Positions 1 to 11,536 of a stretch of 64,000 nucleotides of DNA are shown piece by piece. A program made the translations under genes and the position numbers. Source of the DNA: Agrypnia vestita (Eukaryota > Arthropoda > Insecta > Trichoptera > Phryganeidae); NCBI GenBank assembly GCA_016648135.1, contig JADDOH010010007.1, positions 1 through 64,000 of the forward strand, in the 5' to 3' direction. A model generated the notes under the pieces. That model ran no database searches and was not told where the DNA came from. It was given only the letters and a program-made list of their open reading frames with translations. How positions within the stretch are numbered: the stretch's first letter is position 1; each line of letters starts with the position of its first letter.

Positions 1-274
1 CCGTCGCCATACACATCATTAATCCTTCGAGCCGTTTCTGCAGCACTGGTGCCACGGTGGAACTCGTACTCGTAAATAACGCGATATTTCAAGTTTTTCA
101 TTTTGTAAACTGAGTGACGCAAAGAAAAAAATAAATGAATTATAATTTTCAAAACACAAATACATGAGTAAATAGCTGTATAAATTTGGATTTGGAATTC
201 CTAACCAAAGAGAAGATATTTGAGATCAAATTTGCCAGTACGGCAAAACGCCAATTTCATATGCAAGGACCTAA
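1..274 (-). mobile_element. mariner, 5' end of transposase and terminal repeat (cut by window edge)
   Basis: This matches the 5' end of the mariner at 22698-23983 almost base for base. It covers about 33 codons of transposase up to the start codon at 99-101, the 5' leader and the terminal repeat ending ...aaggacctaa at 274, followed by the TA target duplication. The copy lacks about 15 bases in the A-rich leader that the other copy has. The remainder lies outside the window. Confidence 0.88.
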
Positions 275-340
275 TATAATTATTCAAAAATTTATGAACT
301 TGAATGTATAATTAATACATTATAAATTAATAATAGATAC

Positions 341-400
341 CAGCTGTAACCGGTCAAAAATGATATGCCGGTTACTAAAGAATAAGTATGTACTGATTTA
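341..400 (-). repeat. Fragment of small Helitron-like family V
   Basis: The words cagctgtaac, cggtcaaaaatgatatgccg and gttactaaag match the 3' end, read backwards, of the family seen at 14721-14945 and 60049-60162. The terminal CTAG has become CCAG. Only this end is recognised; the rest of 277-600 is AT-rich without a feature. Confidence 0.5.
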
Positions 401-612
401 TAGCCGACACCCATGAAATAGGTATAACGACTTTTATCAAAATATTTGAACATTTTTTTTAATATTTCCCCCACCGGAAGTTAATGGCATCTACTATTTT
501 AAAAGCTGGCGATTGTGGCGAATGTGCGAATGTTAAACTAACGCAACAACATAATTAAATAATTAATATTATACACAAATAAAAAAGACATCAAAATAAA
601 ATGAGAGAAAAA

Positions 613-687
613 ATTCCGGTACCGGGAATCGAACACGAGTCCCCTGGGTAAGAGCCAGATATCCTAGCCTCTACACCACACATGAGA
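613..687 (-). tRNA. tRNA-Glu-like pseudogene or SINE head
   Basis: Reading the minus strand, the segment has a D-arm/A-box-like GTAGAGGCTAGGATAT, an anticodon arm CTGG-CTCTTAC-CCAG, and a T-arm/B-box GTTCGATTCCC, followed by a run of Ts as a Pol III stop would have. The body resembles tRNA-Glu. The acceptor stem (TCTCATG against TACCGGA) no longer pairs and the anticodon position reads CTT rather than TTC, so it is not a working tRNA-Glu. It could be a pseudogene or the head of a tRNA-derived SINE. Confidence 0.5.
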
Positions 688-756
688 TGCCATTGATAGT
701 GGAGAAAATGTGTATAAAGCTCTTAGTGTACCCAAAGAACATTTATTTTAGAAAAT

Positions 757-1195
757 ATATTTAACTGTAATTTCGGATATTTTATACGCACTGTATGTAT
801 TATCGAGAAGCGAATCTCGCCGTTTCGTTGGATACTTATCCAACGTCATCAGGAGGACGACCTTTACCCGCGGAGGTGGAGGTCGGACTGATTATGTGCT
901 GCTTTCTAGGGCGTAAATTGTATGCACTTTGTTGTGGAGTGTTCTCTTCTTCTACAATAGAGGTCGCCAGTGTGCAATATGTACTAGTTACGACGGCGGA
1001 TTTATGATTAGTGAGGGAGTCCATTGAAATATACAAACATCCCAATTTCAATAGAAATGACAGTTACAAACTATCAAGTATTTGGCGCCCTGTTCTAACG
1101 ACACTGATTCAACCCTTGAGAGAAGTCTCAGTAAAATCCGCCGGTGATAAAATACATACGGTGCGTATAAAATATCCGAAATTACAGTTAAATAT
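757..1195. mobile_element. ~440-bp TIR element with a YNLRPR-containing reading frame
   Basis: The two ends are inverted copies of about 44 bp (atatttaactgtaatttcgg, then ...atattttatacgcac and tgtatgta) with one or two mismatches. The inside is less AT-rich. It carries a short minus-strand frame (836-1051) containing YNLRPRKQ, a motif seen near nucleic-acid-binding tails of transposon proteins, but no complete domain. It looks like a deletion derivative of a larger DNA transposon. The superfamily is not clear. Confidence 0.55.
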
Positions 1196-1458
1196 GTCTA
1201 ACGACCGTAATAATAACTTTAACTCTTTAGAAAATATATTGTGCGCTGAATTTTTTTTTAGGTATAATTGGCTCGCTTTTTTACTATATATAGTCTATTT
1301 TTAAAGGGTCCCGCACATACGATGATGGCAACTTCTTTAGGTTTCCTCGTTCAACTTTGCTCGCCTGGGGTTCAAGCACCATCTCAGACTGTTTAATTTC
1401 ATTATTTAACCGTAAATTCGAACGAAATTTTAAACTTTAAACTTAAAATTTTAAATTT

Positions 1459-1527
1459 AAAAACGTTACACGAAGTTACAGAGACAGACAGACGGACGGA
1501 CAGATTATGAAGTTATTGTAATTGGGA
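1459..1527 (-). repeat. Fragment of Helitron-like family V, 5' end
   Basis: gttacacgaagttac, the GACA/GACG runs (agacagacagacggacgg) and the terminal attggga|t match the 5' end of family V on the minus strand. Its 3' part is not seen; 1321-1458 holds only AT-rich DNA and a short less AT-rich patch. Confidence 0.45.
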
Positions 1528-2425
1528 TAAACCAATTTATCTTAAGAGTACATTTTAGCAAGTATTAAACCTAATGCTGTAATCCTTAGTTTATCGCTCA
1601 CACGTAAAATTTCCTTATCCAAAGTAATGTGATTCGTTGATACAGAGAGCATTATCAATGCTATTTCTGTACACTAGTGACTAGAAGACTGCAAAAAATA
1701 TGTTATCTCTATCATGGGGACATCCATATCTACACAGTTTTCCATATATATGTATAAGTTAGTATGTGATCAAGAATCTATTTCATATTTTCTCAAAGCC
1801 GTACAAACCTGTGATGCCAAGCAAAGGCACAATGAAGTCAAAGAGATATATAAAATCACGGGAAATATAATATATTCTTATTCCCTAAGGAGATAATCTG
1901 AATATTACTATTAGGAAAGCATTCAAAACCTTAATTAGAATTGTTAGCGAATATTACATTTTTTTTTAATACTATAATATCGAAAAAATATCCTTTTATA
2001 AGTCGCGCGTAGGGAACTTTGAAAGGAGATTGATCCATTATTCATCATTCATTGCATTGAGGTGTCAATCTCTTATAAATTACAAATAAGGTAGATATTT
2101 TCTTATCTCATTTCTCTCGTGTCATTATTGGTGGTTCTGAATACATTTTTCAAATAAATAACTAACGAGTCTATTTTTCATAGATGAAGTTCTATAAAGT
2201 TAAACCGGAAATAGTAAACAAAATCAGATGTATGAAAATTTGTAATTTGTAATAGGGTCGACAAGGTGCTTCCGTATTTCCCTGTCTTATACTGTTTCCG
2301 TAGAATTAACAAGTCCAGACCCATTCTGTTCTAATGCCCAATTTTTTGTTGTTTCTCACAGCTTCCCTTCGGCATTTATTCCTCTGGCATTCTAAGCACG
2401 TGTCCAAGCCATCATATTTGTAATT
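1528..2425. other. Intronic DNA, no feature recognised
   Basis: AT-rich sequence without a credible coding frame, splice-flanked exon or repeat shared within the window. Confidence 0.5.
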
Positions 2426-2906
2426 TTTTATACAGGGTGTACCATAGCTAGCAGCAGAAACTTGGCCGGTAGATTCCTGACTATGTTATGAGTCTAAAAT
2501 GTTCAAGCAACCATGAACTTATTTCAATAGTTATGAAGATATGCAATATCAAAGTTTGCATTTTTTTTTTCAATATTTCTGACTTATTTTTTGTACAAAG
2601 TTGAACTACCATTACGGTAACTTATTTCAATTATGAGAAATTCATTCACTTTATTACAAGTCGAATAAAATGATAAAAACCTTGCAAAAATTGAAAAGAG
2701 GTTTTTTTACAAGGTTTTTGTCATTTTATTTAAGTTGTGTTGAAGGAAATGAATTATTCGTAATCGATATAAGTTACTGTAATGATACTTAAACTTTTTG
2801 CGTAAAATAAGTCAAAAATATTGAAAAAAAATGCAAACTTTGATTTTGCATCTAGGCAGGAATCTACCGGCTAAGTTTCTGCTGCTAGCTCTGGTACACC
2901 CTGTAT
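2426..2906. repeat. Foldback element with tacagggtgtacc ends
   Basis: The ends tatacagggtgtacca...gctagcagcagaaactt...ggtagattcct at the left and the same sequence inverted at the right (to 2906) make a long imperfect palindrome. The internal parts (ttcaatatttctgacttatt, ttgtacaaag) are also inverted across the centre. There is no coding frame. A diverged copy lies at 63505-63885. This is a typical MITE-like foldback repeat of insect genomes. Confidence 0.75.
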
Positions 2907-3222
2907 ATAGGAGCATGCCAAGTGTATTCCATGCCTAGTATGTGCTTAGTGTCAACACTTCTCACTTACTGAGTATAATAAATGTTTTTTTTGGCTTAGT
3001 TTTTTAAAGTGTTTGAAGAATAGGAAGGGAGTATTATAATGTTTATATAATGATGTTTAAATCGTGACAATTTAATTCACATCAGAGGCTCGTACTGAAT
3101 AGTTAATGTTTGATCATATTATTAGGCTATATAATTGGTAAGGCTCTTGGAATTTATTCCATCTACCGTCGGCTTTGAACGTAGCTAACATTTCTGGCTA
3201 CGTTTCACTGGCTCACTCGCTG

Positions 3223-3271
3223 GATAACTCAATTCCATTATTTCAAAATGAAATAATGGAATTGAGTTATC
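3223..3271. repeat. Perfect hairpin, 23-bp arms, AAA spacer
   Basis: GATAACTC...TTATTTCA at 3223-3245 is followed by AAA and its exact reverse complement at 3249-3271, with no mismatch. A smaller stem (GTAGC/GCTAC) lies just upstream and another (GGCTAC/GTAGCC) at about 3325-3361. No gene is nearby. Confidence 0.85.
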
Positions 3272-3361
3272 ATCTCAGTTTAAGGCCGCAATGAATGGCT
3301 TACCACAACCTGTGGTCCGTAACATCGGCTACTACCGAAATTCGGAAAACGGTAGCCGATA

Positions 3362-4820
3362 GCAGTAGCGGCTCGTGCTTTAAATACCTGCTACTGATTC
3401 ATATAAATAATGATAAGGTAGTCTCGGACAACCCGTGAAGCGAAATACTGGTACATCTGATCACAATCAGCTGCATTTTGAAATTGAATATTGAAATTGT
3501 GTTTATTCTCTATCCTAACTCAAGGCGGTCGGTCAATAAGATCACGAAATGTATTTCAACTTTCAGCAAAAGTCAGTGTATGTAATTTTTTATTTAATTT
3601 ATTTAGTTGCATTGTACATAACGGTGTTAATTGCATCATTTATTTGAATAACAGAATAAGAATATTAACACTTATCCACCTTTAATAAAGAAATTAATTT
3701 AATTTTAAATATATTTTTAGTAGTTCGTAATATGATGATTAAATTACGTGAAAAAACATAGACTATGTTATTTATGCGAGTTTAATTACGACTTTCTATT
3801 TTACTACTCAAATTTTGAGAGTATCAGAATCTTTGATTGACATATTCAGTTTATCGTTTAGTTTCTATAATACCTTTTTTTATTTGGGAATTCATTACAT
3901 TAACAATTTTGTTCGTTTACGAAATTAAAATTGTTATTTTATGTTGCAAAAAATTAACATTAACATTTATTATGGAAATTATCATGTGAAAATTTTTACT
4001 TTTTAACCGTGTGAAAAACACAACAATTTTTTTTTCAAAATCACTTAAATACTTAAAAAAGAGCACGTATGTGCGAAGCCGAAAATGGCCACCACTTGCG
4101 GGATACAATTTTTCACACTTAAGCCAAAAATATTCCCTATTAATATACTATATTAAAATAATAATAATAATAATTAACCATTAAATAAAAAAGTTATTAA
4201 ACATTCAAACCATAACGGTAGTTTTGCGCCACCTGTACAAATACATAACTAACAATTTAGTTTTATGCATATTTTTGAAATATCAGAACTTTTTACTTCC
4301 GTATTATGTTTCATATACCGTTAATATTTATACATACATCGTGTGCTCGGTACATAACGTGTTATATTAACCGTACACTTCCGCTTCAGCCTTGAACAAT
4401 TCCTCCGAGTCCGGTAAATCTAGCATCACTACAGGCGTAATTTTGTTATTGTGAGTTAGATATGGGGGATCTATATCAAGAATTTCTATTCGCATTCAGT
4501 TTCCCGCGTTGAGAGCTTCCGAGTGGAGCTTTGTAAATTATTCCGTACCCTAGCAGAGGGGTAGTCGGCGGGCTGTTTCCGCGGTAGATGTACACGAAAA
4601 GTATTGTACGAAATGTTTGCTCATTTAACGGGTAGAATATGAATTTTCTCTAGTCGCCGATAAATTGAACATTTAGGAACAAATTTATCATCGCTTCGGG
4701 TCTTTAACATGTCTGCTATACGCCATATTAAAAATTGTATAAAATAATTAGTACATTCTTAGTCGAAGGCTATAAGCGAAAAGGCCGTTGAAGAAAGACT
4801 TGAAATAGGTTATAAAAAAA
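3362..4820. other. Intronic DNA, no feature recognised
   Basis: Mostly AT-rich, with an (AAT)n run near 4150. The segment 4380-4620 is less AT-rich, unique in the window, and could be a conserved non-coding block, but nothing in it can be named. Confidence 0.45.
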
Positions 4821-5246
4821 ACTAACCCATAAAAACCAAGTTTTTATTATACTCCCTTTCTCATTTACTAGTGGAAACTGGTTTGGCGCTTAACCTACGC
4901 TTTGGGCTTCGGTCGGGCGATGCTACGAAAGGGAGTAATAAAAAATTTCCAAAAATTCAAAATTATACTAAAATTAGGTCTAGTGTCTACAAGATGCGTC
5001 GTAGTCTCTTCACACAACTGAGTACGTTGCATGAAAAAACCATTAAAAATTTGAAAAATCCAAAATTATACTATAATTATTAATTTTTGTCAACGAAATT
5101 TTCATAGATCTTCTTGATGGTCGCCACGAGTCTACTTGCAAAGTTTCAGCTCGATTGGATCACCGGAAAAGGGTTAAAAATCTATCCAAAGTTTTTTCGT
5201 CAGACAAGTAACCAAACGCCGCGAGTTAAAAGAAAGGGAGTAAAAA
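4821..5246 (+). repeat. Repeat family X, full-length copy
   Basis: It starts actaacccataaaaacc, then ttttattatactcccttt, and ends agaaagggagtaaaaa, so the outer parts are partly inverted. The inside has the shared segment gtttcagctcgattggatca. Six further copies or parts lie at 29068-29108, 29900-30104, 32356-32780, 38910-39217, 44216-44520 and 53295-53714. The embedded METGLALNLR frame is not a gene: it is lost in the shorter copies. The class of element is not known to me. Confidence 0.75.
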
Positions 5247-5961
5247 TTGCCCGACACATAAATAAAACTTCTTCAATATCAGCAAAATAAGTTTGTGGTA
5301 ACATTATTTTTATTAATAATAAGAAATCACTTTGTATATAACCAAAATTTATTGAATTATCAACATATGGTCAATGTTAAGTGTTCCCATGGTTCCTTCG
5401 TATACTTAACGTATACTAAAAATAAAAATTAGTTCTAGTATAGGCATTAAGAAAAACAATAAATAAATACATTTATGGCTTGAATGTCTGATTATCCATA
5501 GGGGAAATAAATAATAAGTAAGTCGATTATAAGATAACAGCTGTTACATGTAAAATAATGTTAAACTTGTAGAACTAAATAATAATAATATTTATTAAAA
5601 TTTCATTAAAAATACTTATTAAGAAATAATGTGAAAAGAAATGTAACAGGTAACTATTTACATAAATAAAAGTTTTATTAAAAAAGTCTTCATTCTAAGG
5701 TAGTCGTAATTTTGTAAGAACTAAGCCGAATGTCGAGTACAGTGGGGTGGATAGGACTGTGAAGAGGTAGAGATAATGGAAGTAAAAATATGGATAAAGA
5801 AGTGAATAGGATGCAGATATACAAGTCTCAAAAATACCAAAAAAAAATATCTTAGATAGCCACAAGCAGCATTGAGTAGTCTATCAATGGCTCGCAAAAT
5901 ATTTTCAGACAAACGTAAATATAGTCAGCGTAATTAATTATATAACAAACTTTATTATACT
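5247..5961. other. Intronic DNA, no feature recognised
   Basis: AT-rich sequence; no shared repeats and no exon-like frame found. Confidence 0.5.
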
Positions 5962-6031
5962 TTGTATTAACCAGTAATTTGTTGAAATACCAACACGTTT
6001 CGGGGCCAATGGCCCCTTCATCAGAATACAA
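5962..6031 (-). ncRNA. Hammerhead-ribozyme-like motif of Penelope type
   Basis: Read on the minus strand: stem I strand TTGTATT, core CTGATGA, one extra A, stem II GGGGCC-ATT-GGCCCC, core GAAAC, an inner hairpin TGTTG...CAACA, then GGTT and the stem I partner AATACAA. The two stem I strands pair over 7 bp, stem II over 6 bp, and the AC/GU pair plus a U at position 17 sit where a type I hammerhead needs them. The extra A before stem II departs from the classic core. Hammerheads are known from Penelope-like retroelements, and a Penelope remnant lies at 53810-54310. It may be active, decayed or only related. Confidence 0.5.
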
Positions 6032-7093
6032 CGTAAACTAAAAATTAAAAATATTAAAGACATTAACATATAGTATTTTTTATATATTTTTTTAATCTTA
6101 TCTTAACTGAAAAACAGGAAAAATTAATAAATCATGCCCAGTCCAGAAATATGTAAATGAAAATCGGATGCGCCCTGTATCAAATGTGATTTTTTATCAA
6201 GCTATGCATTTTTTGTAAACTAAAATATGTAATACATTGTAAATCGTATTAATAAGCATTTTTTTTATGAAATACGTTTTATTTTAAATTATAGTTCATT
6301 CGGTTAATTGCAATATAAATTAAATTAAACTCGCAACCCTGTTTCTCTGCCACTTGACTGCATCTCGACATACTTGCCTCGAGTCTCTATCTGTTGAGAT
6401 TTGAATAATAGTTGTTTCGGCTGTTTATCTCCTTAAACGCAGAAACTTGTGACAGTGTATAAATATGCGCGCGGATATGCGAGCCTTAGGTTTCACGTTA
6501 ACGTTAACGTGTTCGAGGCAATCCTGGGATCCGAAGCGGAAATGTTTTCAAGTAAATCCAAGCGTTAAGCAAATTTAGCATTTAGTAATTTTCAAGTCAA
6601 TAGCAGCTTCTTACATTCTTATTCTCCGCGCTTCGTGCTATTTTCCTATACACTATTTTTAGGTTTAAGTTAAAAAAAATTATTATCTGTTGATTACTTT
6701 CGTGTATTTTAACAAAAAAAAATTAACTGAATAAGATAGTAACTCTATAGTACTCCTTATCAAACCAATTAATCATTGATTCTGCTTGAGAAGATGTACG
6801 AATGTGGATCAGGCTGAAGCAGTGTCAGGACAGAAAAGGACGTGAAGGCAGACAACGAGGATAGAACGGGAAACGGCCACCTGCATGGAGGTGATTCACA
6901 TATTAATTATTACAGATATATATTTCTGATTTAATGTATAAATAAATATTATTAAATTAAATTATACAAGATAATTAGAAAATTAAAAAGGTAGAACAAG
7001 TATTTTTATTTCCATATGTGTGATTATGGAGTTCTATAAACTTACCTCTGAAACAATACATTTTTTAAAAGATACATGTTTTACAAATAATAA
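6032..7093. other. Intronic DNA with a GC-richer patch
   Basis: Mostly AT-rich. The part 6340-6560 is less so and carries tataaatatgcgcgcg and the 18-bp palindrome CACGTTAACGTTAACGTG (6494-6511). No gene is attached to it. Confidence 0.4.
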
Positions 7094-7714
7094 TGTAACG
7101 TGGCTAAAAAGAATCACGCACTCATGTCGAGTGATAATTGTTTGAAATGATCATAATACTGTCGAGGATTCCAGAACGGCCTAGAATAATCTACGGCTTA
7201 TGGGAAACATTGAGAAACATCTGGAGAAACAAACACAAAAACCTGGAAGCCACGAGAAAGTCCTCGTAAACACTGGAAACGTCTGGAAGTTTCGATATCA
7301 GCATTAGCCAATATAAATACGACACACGGGAGTAAGGACGGTTGTTGTTTTTGGGCGCGTTTGACAGCGATACCAAAGCGAAGGTAGCCGCCAGTGGCGA
7401 GGGCCTGTGTGGCCAAGCGAAAGATAATTCGACAGCAGGTACTCTGGAAAGTTCGAAATAAATCGACGCGAAATAATACCTGCGGGAATTGGATGGAATG
7501 TTCTAGCGAATAGTAAATAATGTGTTGAGATGAATAAAAAGTGTATATTTACGAGAGATAAATTTACGAAATAGTTTAATTTAAACAATAGCGTTACATT
7601 TAATGGTATTAAGTGACTTTGTACGTTTGATTAATTAATTAATCAGTAATTATAAATTCCGTTATTAAATTCCAGCGTTTTCATTGATTCCTCCTGCAGC
7701 CACAACACGTGACA
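7094..7714 (+). mobile_element. Gypsy-like solo LTR
   Basis: The ends are TGTAACGTGG...CCACAACACGTGACA, giving the usual TG...CA. Inside are a TATA box (tataaata, 7312-7319), a GC-richer transcribed part with GCCAGTGGCGAGGG, and a run like that of the LTRs at 27554, 33248 and 62303: gcgaaata..., gggaattg..., and an AT-rich tail before the conserved end. Flanks ataa/atac nearly match as a 4-bp duplication. No internal coding region remains, so it is a solo LTR. Confidence 0.7.
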
Positions 7715-8483
7715 ATACCAAGAAAAATAAAATTCAATAGATATTTTTAGCACTAAATATGAAGAAAATCGTCATATGGTGAAGCAGATACTAGAAACTC
7801 GTCCCCCTCCCTGATTATGTATATTAATCGGTACATCACGAGCCCTTTTATGTCTATGTTACAGCTAACAAACTTGGAACAATTGTTTAAATGATGTTTT
7901 ATCTGTCATTGTCAAATTGACTTATCTATGATTATGTCCCATTTGTGTTATCCTTTAATTGTGGGAGACATTAAACTATTTTTTTGTATTTCATCTTATC
8001 AAGCAATTGTGTCTCCCTGTTGGATGACCGAATTAAATTAAATAAATAAAAAAACGAAGTATAGGTGATAGAAGTAGTCTAAAAGAACTAAAAGAAAGAA
8101 AAAGAAGAATCATAGCATACGAAAACAATACAGCTGAAATCGGTAGCATAATGCCGGTCGTCTAAAAATGCGTACGTCCGAGCGTGCGGCGTGCGGCGTG
8201 CGGCTGCACTAAGCCGCCACGGCCGCGCGGGCGTAAATGAATCCCGGCGTAAGCGTTTAAGCCCGCGCGGGATTACCGCGAGCTTAAGCGAAAACAGTGA
8301 GGAAAGTGAACCCGGCCCGGACGAATGTGATTTTCTGACAACATTTTGTGTGTTTGGGCAAAAAATAATCTGGGATGTTAAGCCGTGGAAAAAATAAGCC
8401 GGAACTTAAGCTCTGCGTGTTGGAAAAACCAGATTACCAAAAAATTGTTGAAACGTCAATTTTTTCACGGCGAAAATGATGCG
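7715..8483. other. Intronic DNA with a CpG-rich patch at 8160-8340
   Basis: The patch holds gcgtgcggcgtgcggcgtgc and several CpG runs, with an 68-codon frame that shows no known domain. Probably regulatory or repeat-derived; not called as a gene. Confidence 0.4.
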
Positions 8484-8499
8484 TCGTAATCTGTGGACG

Positions 8500-8575
8500 G
8501 ATTTCGTAGTCGAGTGGTTTGGATGTTCGCCTTTGAAAACAAGTGTTGGCGGTTCGAGCTTCGCCACTTGTAATA
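8500..8575 (+). repeat. tRNA-Ser-like segment, possible SINE
   Basis: gtagtcgagtggtt resembles a tRNA A box, cctttgaaaac an anticodon arm of Ser(UGA) type, and ggttcgagcttc a B box, in the right order and spacing. The acceptor stem is not convincing. It may be a tRNA-derived SINE head. Confidence 0.35.
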
Positions 8576-8883
8576 TGTGTGCATTTTTATAACATATATT
8601 GTCTATCATATTTTATGCAAACCAGTCAAAAATGTGTTATAGGTTCATGTATAAAAAAATTACCATTTACACAAATAAAAATAATTATTTCTGATGCGGT
8701 ATTTTATAATATTTTTGTTTGTTTGATTGAATTTGAACATTTAACTCGTTTAAAATTTTTTGTACTTTGATATTTATAATTTATTTTTATTTTATTGGTA
8801 TTTATAATTTAATTTTTTTTTTCATAAAACTTTTCATAGTTTCCAATATCCAGTCGGTTTATAGTTCATTAAGGATTAATTCT

Positions 8884-9117
8884 ATAAGTCTCATAGAGAC
8901 AAAAGTATTTCTATACTAGCTATAGTGTATAGACATAGCTTCGTCTCTGTTGTATAGAAATAGCTGTAGCTATAGTCACTTTTCTCTGTAGCTGTAGATT
9001 TTTATAAAGCTATATGCTTTAGCTATATTTTTATACAGCTATAGAGAAAAGTGGATGGGAGTCTCTTATACTATGGCTCAGGGCGTACAACCTGTATGAG
9101 CTGGCTTAAGTGATCAC
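8884..9117 (-). repeat. Foldback repeat of family W
   Basis: The right end ctggcttaagtgatcac is the inverse of the family end gtgatcacttaagccagc. Inside, CACTTTTCTCTGTAGCTGTA pairs with TACAGCTATAGAGAAAAGTG as a long palindrome (about 8966-9054), with many agctatag repeats. Family copies also lie at 19441, 20537, 21085, 22576, 44672 and 54500. Confidence 0.6.
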
Positions 9118-9491
9118 TCTACACAATGCAATGTTTACAGATTCTATCGTAAGAACATACACACATTTTCAAGTTTTTGAAAGTTCTATATATAGTTCTA
9201 TATATATCGAGGACTGCTGCGAAGCGAGGTTGCTATTAAAACTTCTATGCGGTGCAGGGACCCCGATCCAATAGGATAAGGGGTAGAATAAGAAAAAAAA
9301 ATGAATATCTTTTTTGCCATTACCTTATTCGTTTATTCCACGTAAACGGTATATTTTAAATGAATAAAATCTAATCAATAAATAAATTTATGACAAAATC
9401 ATATCCTTTCAATTTATCCTTGACGAGCCTATTCTTGACCACGGTCAACTTTCTGTTACTTCTGTCGTAAATCGGGTTCAAATATCGGACA

Positions 9492-9785
9492 CTAGCTGTT
9501 CCTAACCGTGAGCTATGCTCGGATTTGACTAAAAATAAGTTTGTGTTAATCTAACTATTCCGCCGGGACCTTAAGAAAATGTATGCAAAATTTGGGTCAG
9601 ATCTGTCAAACGGTATACATTTGTACAGAATATATGTCAAGGGGAGAGGGTGGAGTAAAGGAGGAAATGTCGCCTATGTTATCCGCCAAGTTCTAAGGAA
9701 TATGTATGCAAAATTTGAGTCAAATCGGTCAAACAGCGTAGATTTGTATAGAGAACGGACATCAAATTTGAAATATTCATAATGG
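9492..9785 (-). repeat. Family Z repeat (Helitron-like) with internal tandem units
   Basis: It begins actagctgttc like the copy at 22031 and contains two units of about 123 bp around gtatgcaaaatttg(a/g)gtca and aatcggtcaaac. The end next to CTAG has lost its hairpin. No coding. Confidence 0.55.
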
Positions 9786-9837
9786 TTTGGCGATTTAATC
9801 GGAATAAACGATATCCGGCTAGGATGAATGAAGAAAA

Positions 9838-10035
9838 AGAAGTTATTAAAACAATAAAAATCCGAAAACTTCATTATCTAGGACATGTGATGAGACATCA
9901 AGAAGGAGAACTTCATGGCTGAAAAACTTGTCAGTGGTTTGGCCAGTCTACTGTGGAGCTGATTCGGGCCGCAGTAAACAAATTCCGCATAGCCAACGTC
10001 CGGTAAACGGACAGGGCACGAGAAGAAGAAGAAGA
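9838..10035 (+). pseudogene. LINE (RTE-like) ORF2 C-terminal fragment
   Basis: The translation in broken frames gives KIRKLHYLGHVMR and then VELIRAAVNKFRIANVR, the C-terminal tail of insect endonuclease/reverse-transcriptase polyproteins; it ends in a GAA-rich tail (agaagaagaag). The 5' part is missing and the frame is shifted. A dead truncated copy. Confidence 0.7.
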
Positions 10036-10040
10036 AACGA

Positions 10041-11379
10041 TATCCACTAGTGGATTTATATACTGATCAATTTTCTTGATGTGTTTGAAAATATAAAGTG
10101 TTTTTGCGGCGCGATAGTTTCAGAACAAATATAATATAAGAAAATGAGAAGCAAACGAGAAGCATTGTTTTATTTTAATGAAATAACAATTTATTCATCA
10201 AGTTTCAAATTAGTTTTCAACGAGTTTTCTGAACTAAGTTCCTTGATTCCTTGGTAATGGAAAAATAAGATTAAACACTCGCAATTTCAAATTCAAATCG
10301 TTTCTGTCGAATAAATATTGCAAGTAAAATCTTGTCGAAATCAACGAGGAAATATATGTCTCACTGACAGGTAACAAATTTACCCACAAAATGCTTATGT
10401 GAATAGATTCTGACAACGTTGTATGTAAGATGTCACTTTAATTTAATCGGTAAATGTCCCGGTAGTGAGTATTTTTTATAGACATGATAGATTTTTCTTT
10501 GTTGTTTCTTATCTCTTTTGTTGAATATTTGAGCCATTTAGCCTTGATGATTTTTTTAGAATATTTTATAGTGATTTATTTAATATGTAGAATTTTTTTT
10601 GAGGGATAGTATCATTAAATTTATCTAGTCGATAATGTCTGTCTTTCATAATGTTAATCTACATAATGTAAGATGATCGTAGTTACGTAACTATTAACAG
10701 ATATAACTGGGTACAAGTTATTGCAAAATCAAGAAGCTGCAGAAAACGAAAAAAACTAGTTGTATACTCAATTCTGAACACAGATCGACAGAAGTAAAAC
10801 ATTGAGAAAGAAATAAAACAAAGAGAAACGAATATAATGTTTTTAAAAGCACAATTTGTTTTTTTTTTTGTAGCTTAAAACTTTTGCAGCCTTAAAATGA
10901 GGATTAACGCAGTACGGCCGTCTCGATACTGGCTTTAGCGTAAGTTCCACATTCAATTACGATTTTATAAAACTTAGTAACTTCTGAAAGGTAGAAAGAA
11001 GCTTAAAGTTGTTACCAAAAAAATCTTTATTAGTATGAACAATCTTTCAGAGTTTTACATTTTTATATGTAGGTATTTATGTTTGTATATAGTTTATACT
11101 TAAAAAATAAAATCCCAAAGAAAATTATTATTTTAAAATTTGTATATTTAAAGGTCAATAGACGTACATACAGTTAAATAAAAATATTTTCACAGGTAAA
11201 TATCACAAGTATATAAATTGATACTTAAGTCTTAATTTTACGTTAACGTACAAAAAAAGAATGGGCTAGAGACACATCGGTCAGACGCACTGTATTTCTA
11301 GTAGGTATATGTAGAAATTCTGAACATTTCTTTACATGAAATATTTTTAAACGAAGATAGGTAATTCCTGCGACCCATC
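10041..11379. other. Intronic DNA, no feature recognised
   Basis: AT-rich; several short frames without domain or shared repeat. Confidence 0.5.
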
Positions 11380-11536
11380 GTTTAGACCAGTGTTTTTCAA
11401 CCTTTTTGAATACGCGACCCCTATACAAGTAAAAAAAAATCTAATGACCGTATCCGTGTTTAAAAAAAATTAAGTAACTTTTAAAGATGGGTAAATAAAT
11501 GCTTTTTTAGATACGTCAGTATAACTGACCGATTTG

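Noticed and set aside
613..687. Functional tRNA gene
   Set aside because: The acceptor stem does not pair and the anticodon does not fit the tRNA-Glu body.
836..1051. Retrotransposon gene with YNLRPR motif
   Set aside because: Only 71 codons, bounded by TIRs; the motif alone does not identify a gene.
4871..5083. METGLALNLR frame shared by two repeat copies
   Set aside because: It lies in repeat family X and is absent from shorter copies, so it follows from repeat identity, not from coding.
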